A stretch of DNA of 64,000 bases from Bryopsis sp. KO-2023 (taxonomy: Eukaryota; Chlorophyta; Ulvophyceae; Bryopsidales; Bryopsidaceae): positions 2,418,001-2,482,000 of the forward strand of contig BSYQ01000013.1 in NCBI GenBank assembly GCA_030272585.1. Direction: 5' to 3'. Position 1 is the first letter of the stretch; each line of letters begins with the position of its first letter. Below the pieces are notes generated by a model, which did no database searches, was not told where the DNA came from, and saw only the letters and a program-made list of their open reading frames with translations. Below are positions 42,653-57,414 of the stretch, piece by piece. Position numbers and translations under genes: made by a program.

Positions 42653-45600
42653 GGGGGTGGGTGGGGGTATATATATATATATATACATACATATGTATGT
42701 ACATAAGCTGACTGAAAAAAAAAAGAAAGAAAGAAAGAGGAGGAAAGAAAAAAGAGCGAGGAAACACTGAATGGTTTGATATGTTTGATATGGATTTTTT
42801 TTTTGGGGGGGGGGGCAGGAGAGAAAGATGGGTGGTTTTTAATTTTTTGGGAGAAAAGGAATTGAAAGAGGGGGAGGTTGGGTGGAATATATTATTTCAT
42901 ATGTTTTGGATGTGTGTGTCCTCTATTCTTTTCCTTCGCTTTTTTTTTTTTTGGCCGGTTGAGATGATATGGGAAAAAACTGATTTATATGCATGTTTGT
43001 GTTTATGTATATATATTGTTTATATATATATATGTGCCAAAAAAAAAAAGAAAATATGGTTTGTAGAGAGAGGTGTGTGCTTGTGTTTGTGTGAGAAAGA
43101 GAGTAATGTATGTGTATCCCTAAGGTGGCTAATAGAGGTCGTGACAACAACAAAAAAAAAGCAAAAAACTTGTTTTGGAAAGCCAAGTTCTGTCAAAGAG
43201 AGAAAAACAAAAAGATTTGCCAAAAGGGAAACAGCAACTTTTGAAAATTATATTAAAAGAAAAAAAAAGAGAGGGGGGGGGGAGGGGTGGAAGGTCAAAA
43301 CGCTCTGTTTTGTTTGTGTGTTTTTTTGGGGGGGATACTGGAGAGGGGCGAATTCCAATGTGTTGATATTTGTATGCATGTGTGTGTGTGTTTTTCTTTT
43401 TATTTTCCCTTGTTTTTTTTTGTTCTTTTTTTGGGAAGGGGTGCGTGTTCTCTCCCTGAAAGTGTGTGGTTGGTAAGGAACGCTTAAAAAAAAAGATGCA
43501 TTATAATGGGGACTTTTCATTTCATTATGCGGTACCTGAATTCGGGGAGATGGCATTTTGGATGCAACATATTTTATATGTTGTTATCCTTCTTCACCAC
43601 TTGTTTTTGATTTTCGGGGTGCACCTGGTGCTGCTGATTATCAAAATTTTTTCCTGACATGAAAAGAAGACATTAAGGGGGGGGGGGGTTGGCTGGATAT
43701 TCTATCTCCGATGGTTTGCCTTACGAAAATTTGCGTTTTCTCGAAAAAATGTATTGGAGGTTTTTTTCTTAAACGTATCTCCTGGGGTTCATGAAAAAAA
43801 ATGACGAAAAAAACTGCTGCTTTGTTCAATTTGGGCTCGTTTCGTTTTTTTTTTTACTTGTAGTTGGAAAGGGGGAGCGGAAAGGCAATTGAGAGGAAGA
43901 GAAAAAAAAAAAAAAAAACATTTCCAAATGAAAATTGAATTTGGATCATGATCATGTTTTGGGAAAAGAAACTTCAGGATTGATTTCTTTTGATAGAATT
44001 TGTTGGAGTGTTTATTGGGGATGGATATATCTCGAAAATGGTGGGATTTTTTTTTTCATTCCTTTTTCCATCATCTGCACTTTTTGTGGGATCTTCCTCC
44101 AGAAATTGGAAAGGGCAGAGACAAAATCAGTCTGTCATATGCACTTTTTTGTCAACTCCAGATTTGGACGGAGAATGTTTCACACCCTCCCCTCCCCCCC
44201 TAAAAAAAAAAAAAAAAAGAGGAAAAAAGGGAGGGAAAGGAAAAACCTACTCCCACAGAAAGTGTGGATGAGGATTATTTGTTTCGTTATTTTTGCTCCA
44301 TCTTGTCCACAACTTTCGCAAAAAAAAAAAAGAAAAAATGGAACATTGTGATTTTTTTTTGTATGTTTTTTATCACCAAGAAAAAAGGGTGTGAAAAATT
44401 CTGTGACCAGGAAATATGCATTAGATGTTGGGAAAAAAAAGTGGAAATAGGAAATTCCAGTCCGCCCCCCCCCCCCCCCCCAAAAAAAAAAAAAAAAAAG
44501 AAACACAAAAGAAGGGAAAAGAAGACATGGGTCAAGATAAGGGGAAAAAACAATGGAGAAACGATGCACACAAAATTTGGAATGTGGGGGGAAGCTATGG
44601 ACAATGATAACAGAAAAGAGGGGGGGGGGGAAAGAGAAAAAAAAATGACCCCTGGTTGTCGACTATATTGTCTATCTGTTTCTTTTCGTAATTTCCTTTA
44701 TGTACCCCCCCCCCTCTTTTTCCTTTGTGGAAAAACAAGAAACAGAAAATTGTCAGCAGGAGGGATGGTTCTGTTTTTTTTTTTTTTGGAGGGGGGGTGG
44801 GGTGTTGAATTGGGAAAGGTTAAGACGGAAAAAAACAGAAAAGAGGTTTCTAAAAGAAATATGTTGTTAATCCAGGATTAATAAATTTGTCTTTCGAAAA
44901 TTCCGGATCGATAAAAAAAAAGCAAAAGAAGTTGAGCAAAAAAAAAAAGGAGAGAGAAACATTCTTACGGGAAAAAGAAAAGAGCATTCGTATCGTGGAG
45001 GGGGGACTTCGTTGTTTTTGTGGGTTTCCCTTTATATTTTCCTACATAACTGAGATTTTGACCTTTTTGAATTGTATTGTGATGTTTGTTTTTCCACCAA
45101 ACAGAAAAAAAAGAAAAGAATTCAGCAAAGGATTTTTTTCTCTTTTTTAATCTGGTGGAATGTGTGCATTTCAAAGAAACAAATTGAAAACCATTAACCG
45201 GGCCCCTCTGGAAAATATTGCCTTAACACAGATCTGGGGCTGGGTTTCTGCTGGGTGGAGTTCTTCTCCTCACAAAAAGGTTTCTATTATTACTAAAATA
45301 TTAAAAAAAAATAATAACAATTGCATAAATGTTAAAAATAATGTATTTATATACTTTTTCAGGATGCACACAAACTTAATTTTTTGTCTATTAACATTTA
45401 GAAAATGTGCAAAATACTACTGTAAAACAAACAAACAAGAAACCATGCTGTTATCCTTCCTCAAAACGCCTTGATGGTCTCCAAATCTCAAGATCAAAAA
45501 ATGAAAACGATCTTGAATCCCTGTTAGAATTGACGGCACACCACTTTTGCCAAAAAAAAAGCTGCCAAACAACAAATGACAGCAACCGAACGAACCCCTG

Positions 45601-45817
45601 CAGAATACTAAAATAACGACTTCATATATCCACATTTCTTCAAGTCCCGACCATTTTCACTTTACATATGCTGTCATACTATAGGTAGGGGAGCGCAACT
45701 TTTTTTTCCACCCATCTGGCATCATCAACCTGCTCAACATTGTTAAAAACTACAATTCTTTTCCTTTCGGCGCACTTTTCTCAAAGTAGCAATGAGACAG
45801 ACCCCCACAGACAGACA
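42653..45817. other. Gene-free belt of homopolymer runs between convergent 3' ends
   Basis: More than 3 kb separates the ends of the expansin and DHFR-TS genes. Between 42.66 and 45.15 kb the plus strand is crowded with A, G, T and C runs of 8-20 bases, often side by side (for example C then A near 44464-44499), plus TA and TATG repeats near 42670. Long frames over this belt are products of the runs and do not look like genes. Confidence 0.7.
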
Positions 45818-49742
<3,925 letters not shown>

Positions 49743-49923
49743 CCGTTTTTGTCAATCATTTCTTCTTTTTTTTAACAAAATGGAAGAGTCACTGAATGAT
49801 GCAGGTTTCCGGCCAAGTCCAATCGCAATGTGGTGGTGCTTCACAGAAATTTCCAGTCCGTTATTGCGAACTGAGGCGAGTTGCGGGGTGGAGACGCTGT
49901 AACGTAACGCGCGTCGTCGACAC
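49743..49923. promoter_or_regulatory. Short shared promoter of DHFR-TS and the aldo-keto reductase
   Basis: Only 181 bp lie between the two divergent start codons, so both promoters and 5' leaders must share this space unless unseen leader exons exist. No clear TATA box is present. The right part is G+C-rich (GTAACGCGCGTCGTCGACAC). Confidence 0.5.
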
Positions 49924-51537
49924 ATGAGCGGGTTCGGCACCCACCACGCGACTCGTTCGCCGCTACTCTGGGGCGGATTGATTCCGCCCTCCCCACGCAG
50001 CGTTCATCCCGGGCAAAGGAAAACGCGTTGCTCAGTGGCAGAGGGACGCGTCTCGAAGGATCTCTCTCTCAAACATGTCACGCTCGGCAACTCCGACCTT
50101 CTCGTGTCGGAAGCGTGTTTGGGAACGATGACGTACGGCCAGCAAAACGACGAGCAGGAAGCACACACGATCATGAGTCGCGCCGTCGACCTGGGAATCA
50201 ATTTTTTCGACACCGCGGAGATGTATCCGGTCGCGCCGAAGAGAGAGACCGCCGGCCGCACGTCCACCTACATCGGGAGTTGGCTAAAGACGTCAAGCTC
50301 GAAGCGAGAAGACGTCATCATAGCGTCAAAGATAGCTGGTAGAACTGAGGTCACCACAATGGTCAGTTTCTTTAAACTTGAGAGGGCCTTCCCAAAACCA
50401 AGCAACGGATTCAATGGGCTAAATATTCCAAGACTGTTTTCCTAAGGGGAAAAAAAAAATGAAAAAAAAATGAATGATTGCACTGAGAAATTGCCCCTTT
50501 CCTTTCTCCCTCACAGAAACTGCAGTGGCTTCCGGCCAACAGAAGTGATCCCAGGGGCGAAGAGGTAATGCCCCGAGTGGATGCTAAAAGCATCCGATCG
50601 GCAGTTGAGGGTGAACTGAGAAGGCTCCAGACTGACTACATTGATCTGTTCCAGATTCATTGGCCCGACAGGTGACTGACTACCCCTCTGCATGCAATTC
50701 ACTTTTTTAATTTGAATGAAAAAATCCAGCTTCTGTAAGCATCTGTTCAACATGAATCTGTTTTTTCTTGGAATTTTCGAAGAATGCCTCTATCGACACG
50801 CCTTCCAGACATGATTATTCAAACAACATCAAAATCTGACATGAAGGACTTTCTTCTCTGCTTCCCCCCCCCCCCCTTTATCCACCAGATATCGACCATT
50901 CTTTGGCAAAGTTCGATATCGCCCCGAGAATGAATGGAGTCCGGTGCCTTTCGAAGAGCAAGTCCAAGCAATGGGGAACCTCATTGCCGAAGGCAAAGTC
51001 AGACACTGGGGTTTGTCCAACGAATCCACCTACGGAGTCACCATGATGTGCATCACCGCCGACAAGCTAAACCTCCCTCGGCCGATTTCGGTCCAAAACG
51101 GATACAGCCTGATGGACAGAAACCTAGAAAACGACCTGGCTGAAACAATCGCCCCCTCCAATTTCAATCTGTCGCTGTTACCCTACAGTGCAGCTGGGGG
51201 TGGTGCTCTCAGCGGGAAGTATTTAAATGGAGCCAGGCCGAAAGGCGCCCGAATGTCGCTGTTTCCAGATAGGTATTTCAGATTTTTGTCGGATCGATCT
51301 GCCAGGGCTACGGTGGAGTACGGGAAAATAGCCAGGGAATTCGGTCTAACTCCTGTGCAGCTGAGTTATTTGTTTTGCAAGTCGAGGTGGTTTGTGGAGT
51401 CCGTGATAATTGGGGCGACCACGGTGGAGCAGCTGGAGGAAAATGTGAATGGGTTTTCTCTGGAATTGCCTCAGGAAGCTTTGGATGCTATCGATGGTGT
51501 CCATTTGAAGTACAGCAACCCACAAAATTTGGATTGA
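49924..51537 (+). CDS. Tas-like aldo-keto reductase, probably plastid-targeted
   Basis: Three exons (49924-50361, 50517-50671, 50889-51537) encode 413 residues. Aldo-keto reductases are TIM-barrel enzymes that reduce carbonyls with NADPH. The catalytic tetrad is in place: D96 and Y101 (FFDTAEMY), K136 (IASKIAG) and H194 (QIHWPD). The sequence [23 protein letters not shown] and the order of motifs match the Tas subfamily, which has plastid members in plants. About 45 residues rich in Ser, Arg and Pro precede the core and would serve as a transit peptide. The physiological substrate cannot be read from sequence. Exon 3 ends with the usual [12 protein letters not shown] region. The gene looks intact. 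Confidence 0.92.
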
Positions 51538-52734
51538 GCTCATAACTAAAATGTTGGTGGTGGTGGCAGAAGGCATGGGCCGTTAGCACTTTTTCTCATC
51601 ATAAATGAATTGACGTTTATTTTTTTAAATGTGTAAAATGTAAATTTTTTGGTTTCGCGAATTGCATCCTCATGCGCATACAATTTTACAGTAAAAATGT
51701 GAATTCAACACATCTGTAAAACCCTTTGGTGAATCAGGGACATCAGTGCTTCAATTTAAATCCCAAGAAAAAAGAGCAGCATGTCTTGGTTTGGGCAAGA
51801 AAAACTTCACCAGGTGCTTCATGAAAGTTCATGTTCATTTTACAGCATAAATTTTAAAAAGGATATTGCACATCTAGCTAGCTAGTCACATTTTACCAGA
51901 CCACGGCATGTAAAATATGTATCACATTTGATAATCTTACATGAATATCCAAAAGTATGTACAAGCAGAAGAGTTTGATGCGCTCTTCACTGAATCACAA
52001 GACAATAATTGCAAACAAACAACACTAATAATAATAATAATAATAATACTGGTAACAGTGATGGCATCCTTCCCCCCCCCCCTCCCATTCCCCCAGAGTA
52101 AAAAATATATCTGTGTGGCATGGTTTCCCCCATCCCTCTCCCCCAAAGTAGAAAATAACAATCAGTAGGGCTTAACTCTGCATGCTGCTGTCTAGAAACC
52201 TAATTCTAATTTATGCCGTCCCGTTCAGTTTCATCACATACTGAGTCTTTCAAATACTGAAGGTCTTCCCCAGTTCAGCAGAAATAACATTGCATTCACT
52301 AAAGGTCAGTTCAAACAAAACAGCCCAACCAGACAAAAAAAAACACAGCTGTACAGTGCAACATGGCATTTACAATGCAGTCTCTTGACCGAAGCAACAT
52401 ACCTGAGCTCCAAAAAAACCATATTCCGTACAATTAAACTATAAAAAAAATGCATCAGCTATCTGAGATCACTAAAAATTTTGGCGAACAAGTTTTCTTG
52501 CAACTTTTGACCATTGATACCAAGCAATGACCTCAAAAACCTCCCAATGCACTTTTTTTTTTTTCAACAAAAAAAAATCTAACTCTGCCAGGACTTGAAA
52601 TGGGCAGATCATGTGTTTTGACATTAACTGAAACGAGTACATACTGTTAAAAATACGTCATGGTCACGATTTTTTTTCCCCTTTTAGTTTTCCCTCCAAA
52701 AACCACAGGCGTTTTTTTAAAAAAAGCAACCCTT
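51538..52734. other. Intergenic between two convergent 3' ends
   Basis: No gene was recognised. The stretch is AT-rich with an ATA trinucleotide run near 52028-52048 and C runs near 52072. Confidence 0.6.
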
Positions 52735-54478
52735 CTAGAAACCGTTACGCAAGATGGAGCAAGATGGACCTCTTGCACTCCCATCAGGCCGGGCTTCATA
52801 AGTGCACCTGGTAAAAAAAAATAGAAATTAATTAGAATTAAATCATTAATTATTTCCGCCCGATTGCAAGAATAAAATCAAGGCGGCACTTGTTTTGAAA
52901 TCATATTTGAAGTGGTTTTGAAATCATATTTGAAGTGGTTTTTAAACTTTTTTCGCATTGTAGCACTTTTTAAGGAATCTTGTGGAATTCCAATTTAAGT
53001 AGCAAAAGTCAAATGGCCGTCACCACAACATAACGGAACAATGTCAGACGCCCAGAAAAAAATATCGACAGGAGTCTTGTTTGTGCATTTCCCCACAAAC
53101 CAATTGTCAGACATAGAGCGTGGTAAACTTACTTAACGCTCGCTGCTCCTCGACGCAGCCCAAACACCACAAGGCCAGCTCTGAATACAGGCTGTTTGCA
53201 TCCAAAGACGGGAGGTTTGCACAAAATCAAGGGGGGCTGGTTCCTGTCCTCATAAGTTGCCTCACAAGAGGTTGCCCCTTCGGGTAAAGTGATGCTCCCG
53301 TCACTGCCAACGGAGACCGGGGGAAAAGCAGAGACTGGAACCCCGACGCACTGCACCAATGCTGCACCGTCTGCATCGGCACCGATGGTGCATCTGTGTA
53401 TATAAACAAATTGGTCGGTCAGTTGTTCGACTATTTTTGTGGAGTACAATGTAAAACCATTAGAGAGTTGTTCTACTGTGAAAGCCTGAAGGCTCTTCCC
53501 CCCAAAAAAAAACAATTTCTTTTTAATAAATAAACTGTAAATGCCTGAACCCCCTTCCATAAAAAAATAAAATTAATACTTAATAAGGAGAAACGTTTCA
53601 TTGTGCTTTATAATTTTAAAAAATTCAACTATACACAAATTCACAAAAAGCAGTGTCTCGAAAGTAAGGCTTACTCAGGCAGCCCTCAACCTCCAGGAAT
53701 CAAAAAGAAAACAGATCAGATTTTGAAGGGAAATTGTTGCATCTTAAGGTCAATTTATAAACTCACCTTCCGAAATTTCCTCCAGAGAAATCGAACGTCT
53801 CACCCTCACGGAAACTGGATTCTCCAGGACCCGCATCGGTGCATTCGACCTCTGGAACCAGCACAACCCCATTAGGGCAATCGTGGATGTTCGTCAGGAC
53901 GCAGCTTTTGGCGGTGGTTGGCAGCGTCAAGACACCATTTTCGATCTTGGGCTCCCTTTCGAATATCAACGGGATGCCAACGCACGACGTCTGGATTTCC
54001 CCCTCATCGTCGACGGTGAACTCACACCTGCAGTACGTATGTACAAAAAATCAGCTTCCTTTTCTCCGACGTTTTCCGACATGGTACGCCGCCGCATCGA
54101 TCGAGATGAATCCGCAACACGATTTTTTTTTCGCGACGAGCCCCCATACAGCACCGGTCGGAAACCTGGCGAGTTCTTTCTCCTTCCGAGACGACAGTTT
54201 GACGCTTGGGTTCGATATGACCGACATGGTTTTCCCCACCTGCCGAACTGGCCTGTAGGGAGCTCCAGGGCCGTTCCGGCACCAAGTTGGTTTTCTGTCG
54301 AAAGCACATTGGCAGCTTCGCAATCCACGAGGGGGGTCTGGCCGCTCTGTAAGTTCGTTGCGGTGCACTTGCTGGCGGGGAAGGGAATGATGACGCTCCG
54401 TCCGACGACGGGAACGGGAACGGCGTTCGCGAGCATCGAACTCGCGACGCAGACGATAAAGATCAACGCGGCCTTCAT
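52735..54478 (-). CDS. Secreted Cys-rich repeat protein, unknown family
   Basis: Four exons on the minus strand (54240-54478, 53767-54027, 53133-53393, 52735-52807), all joined in phase 2, encode 277 residues. MKAALIFIVCVASSMLANA is a clear signal peptide. The rest is a repeated Cys domain. Each exon after the first opens with Arg or Lys then Cys (RCEF, RCTI, KCTY), followed by an acidic D..G stretch and another Cys. In exons 2 and 3 this continues as CVG[IV]P and later G..[LI]TLP..A.SC. The end of the first exon shows the same P..ASKC and FG pattern. Exons 2 and 3 are both exactly 261 bp, which points to exon duplication. No transmembrane anchor is visible, so the protein is probably secreted or wall-bound. 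I do not recognise the family, and no function can be given. Confidence 0.75.
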
Positions 54479-55093
54479 ACTTGTGGCGTTCGTTGATGGA
54501 CTTCGAATCGTTTCTCGCCTATTCGGAACACGAAAAGAAGCGGATAACGATAAATTTTTGACTCAAGTGCGAACCAAAACTACGTAGCAAAAGTACTATT
54601 TTTTAACGAAAGGAAGGGGGTTGGGAGGTTATGTAGGAAGATTCCAGGGTGAGTCAAGTCGTCAGCAGGACTGGCTGAATGATGCCCTGTCAATCAATCA
54701 ATCAATGATTACAAAAAGGCAAAAAGAGGTGTGGGTGAGAGAGGCGACAGATAGGGGATGAAGGATAATTGCACTAGGTTCAGTGTGTTCTTAAAACTAT
54801 CAAACAGAATCAAGACACAGTCACCTTCTAGAACCCTCCCAATTTCCCAACCATATCTGCATCCATTATCAGGCAACAGTGTAATCATTATCATTATCTG
54901 CATCCAATATGGCCACGACAGAGGGCAGTGCACTGACGAGGTAGATAAAGTTACTGCAGTAACACAGTTGTGTTGACAAGAATCTGACTGAGGGCCACTA
55001 AGACCTCGACAACAAATGGGAGAACGATTGCAAGTGAGAATATTGTTTCGTTCCACTTCCCCCCTTTCACATTCAACCCTTTGACAAAGGGTG

Positions 55094-55124
55094 CATAATA
55101 CACAAAGGGCCTTTGTGTATTATG
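55094..55124. repeat. Perfect 15-bp inverted repeat with 1-base centre
   Basis: CATAATACACAAAGG, a single G, then its exact complement CCTTTGTGTATTATG. The 31-bp structure could extrude as a hairpin. Confidence 0.9.
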
Positions 55125-55137
55125 TACCATTCAAAAG

Positions 55138-55201
55138 GTTGGTTACCTAGGCCACGAAACAAACAGCATATCGAAGCTTACAGAAAGACCCAGATACACC
55201 C
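55138..55201 (+). repeat. Dispersed repeat, copy 2
   Basis: The segment shares the core TATCGAAGCTTACAGAAAGA and flanking bases (about 63 bp, roughly 85 percent identity) with 32342-32404. The repeat family is not recognised. Confidence 0.6.
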
Positions 55202-57009
55202 AGAAATTAAATTCAGCACCTGCCCTCCCACACACTGCGTACAGCTTCAGGTTGTTGCCTTCGTGGCTTCATGCGACTGAAGAGCTGTCGCAAGTGACCG
55301 GCAGTAAGTGATTCCTGCATCTTATTAATGTTCATTGGACCATACTAAAGGAAGCTGATATGTGAATCATGCAAACTAAATTGCTCAGAAATAGTGCAAG
55401 GTCAACATTTCCTGGGAGTAAATGCAGGACACAAGAAAATGACTGAATGAATCTGGAATCTGGAATCTCAACGACTGAATGACTCATTTGCTTCGGAAGC
55501 AAATCAGCCTGCTGACATTGATTGTGAAGGGAAAAGCTGAATGGAGAAAAAGTTGGATGTTCAACAAAATGATGAAAAGTCTCTTGCAATCCCTTTTTAG
55601 GAAATTGCTTGCTGCCTTTTCACGCCACTTTGACAAGAGCAGTGGTGGCAGATGGCGACGAACTCAACTCTCCTTTCCATACAGCTCAGGCCTTTTCTTG
55701 GTATCCATGGCTGACTCGTAAGTTGTAGAAAACAGAACACATACCCATTTGTCATAGAATTGTTGGAAAGTATGGCAGGGGGGCCCAGCATGTGTTCCCC
55801 TGAAAATGTGTGGTTGGATTGAAATCTAACTTTTGGCTCAAACGCTTGGCTACAAATCCCAAATTACCCTTATTCTTTTTTTTTTTTTCTGCCCAGATCA
55901 AGCTTGATGCAAAGCTTCCTTTTTGAAAATAAAGTCAAAGTCTGAAACAAAGCAAAACACACAAACACTGGGTGCCAACAGGTCTGGAAAATGAGGTGGG
56001 GAGCAGTAATCCAAGCAGTTTTGGGAGGTCAAAAGAGTGTGAATGGCAAAGCTGCTGAATTTAGAATCGATGGGCAGGGGAACCTACAGAGGGTGTTTTT
56101 TTGTTTTTTTCCAGTCACAAGCAACATCAAGATATTCCTAAAATACAACCAGTTCACACAACTAGATCCCTTGTGTTTGGTGCAACACAGAGAAGGCTGT
56201 TGGATGATTGGAAAAATCCCCCTGTGTCAAGGTATGGTGGAGCCAGCTCATTGGACACAGTGTAGCGCTGTGGAGTTTTGAAAATTTTGAATGGTTCTGT
56301 CCTGCAGTTTCCAGAAGTGTTATTTTTCCAAGGGGATTTTTTTTCAGGTCGAGGTGCCATTATGTAATGAGGAGCACACATCACCTTGCATGCTTGATCT
56401 TTTTAAGTTCAAAAAAAATATTCTAAAATATTGTTCTTTCAAATCTAACCCACGGTAGGACTTCAGGCATGTTAACAGGACCACATTGAATGGGATTTAA
56501 GTAAAACCAGTTTTTTCTATCAGAAAAACCCATTGAATATCCCAATAAATATTTTTTTTTCAAATTTAAATTTGACTGCAACAAATTCAATGCAAAGAAG
56601 CAAATTTCAAGCAGCAACACATCTAATTTTCTGAGCTTAAATTTGAAACCAAGAGAAGACAGATAACTTGGAAAAGATAAAACATTGAGAGCACATGATC
56701 CTTCGTTTTTTTTTTCAAGAAGGACAACCTTTTCAAGTACCAAATCATAAAAAAATACTTTTTTCGACAATTTTTTTTCATTTCTCTTTCTCCCATGAGA
56801 GAAATGAAAAAGAAAAAAACAAACAAACCAACCAAAGGAGAGAAAAAATCAAGAAAGAATAAAGAATTAAAATTAAAAAATCAGCAGCGAAAAAATGAGG
56901 CAGCAAAGAATAAAGAATGTCCAATTTAGAAGACTGTCCATATGCCTGACCTTCCATCATGAAGAACTTAGAATCAAAAAATGTTTGCTGAAATCCCGTC
57001 CGATAAACC

Positions 57010-57240
57010 AAATTTCCCACTCGATAATGGCAGCCCATGCAAAGTAGCTCCATCATAAAATTTTTTCAGGTTCATCCAAATTTCCAGCTCGATAATGGCA
57101 GCCCATGCAAAGTAGCTCCATCATAAAATTTTTTTCAGGTTCATCCAAATTTCCTGCTCGATAATGGCAGCCCATGCAAAGTAGCTCCATCATAAAAAAA
57201 GTTTCAGGTTCATCCAAATTTCCCGTCTGAAAATGGCTGT
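57010..57240. repeat. Tandem repeat, about 69 bp by 3.3 copies
   Basis: The unit AAATTTCC..CTCGATAATGG..GCAAAGTAGCTCCATCATAAAA..TTTCAGGTTCATCC recurs at 57010, 57078 and 57147 and begins a fourth time at 57216. Copies differ by few bases, mainly in the length of the A/T run. Confidence 0.9.
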
Positions 57241-57336
57241 CGAACCCCTTCTTTTTTGAGGCTCCATAAGATCACCGATGATCCGGTTTGATGAAGCTCC
57301 AAAATTTGATCCAAAGATGGCCCAAGGCAGTTGTTG

Positions 57337-57414
57337 CGCTTCAGCTCTGTGGTCTTAATTCAACTGAGGTTATCATACACGCTTCAGCTCTGTGGTCTTA
57401 ATTCAACTGAGGTT
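57337..57414. repeat. Direct duplication of 35 bp, period 43
   Basis: CGCTTCAGCTCTGTGGTCTT and the 15 bases after it occur twice, at 57337-57371 and 57380-57414, without change. Confidence 0.9.

Larger units (their letters stand above)
54479..57009. other. Intergenic with palindrome and dispersed repeat, no recognisable gene
   Basis: Frames here are short and unlike known proteins. The stretch holds an AATC tetranucleotide run near 54691-54705, the perfect palindrome at 55094-55124 and, just right of it, one copy of the dispersed repeat shared with 32.3 kb. Confidence 0.5.

Noticed and set aside
42781-44881. Several frames of 100-230 residues
   Set aside because: They are built from homopolymer runs (poly-Lys, poly-Gly, poly-Phe) and overlap on both strands.
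57010-57240. CRISPR-like array
   Set aside because: The repeats are head to tail without unique spacers, and the genome is eukaryotic.
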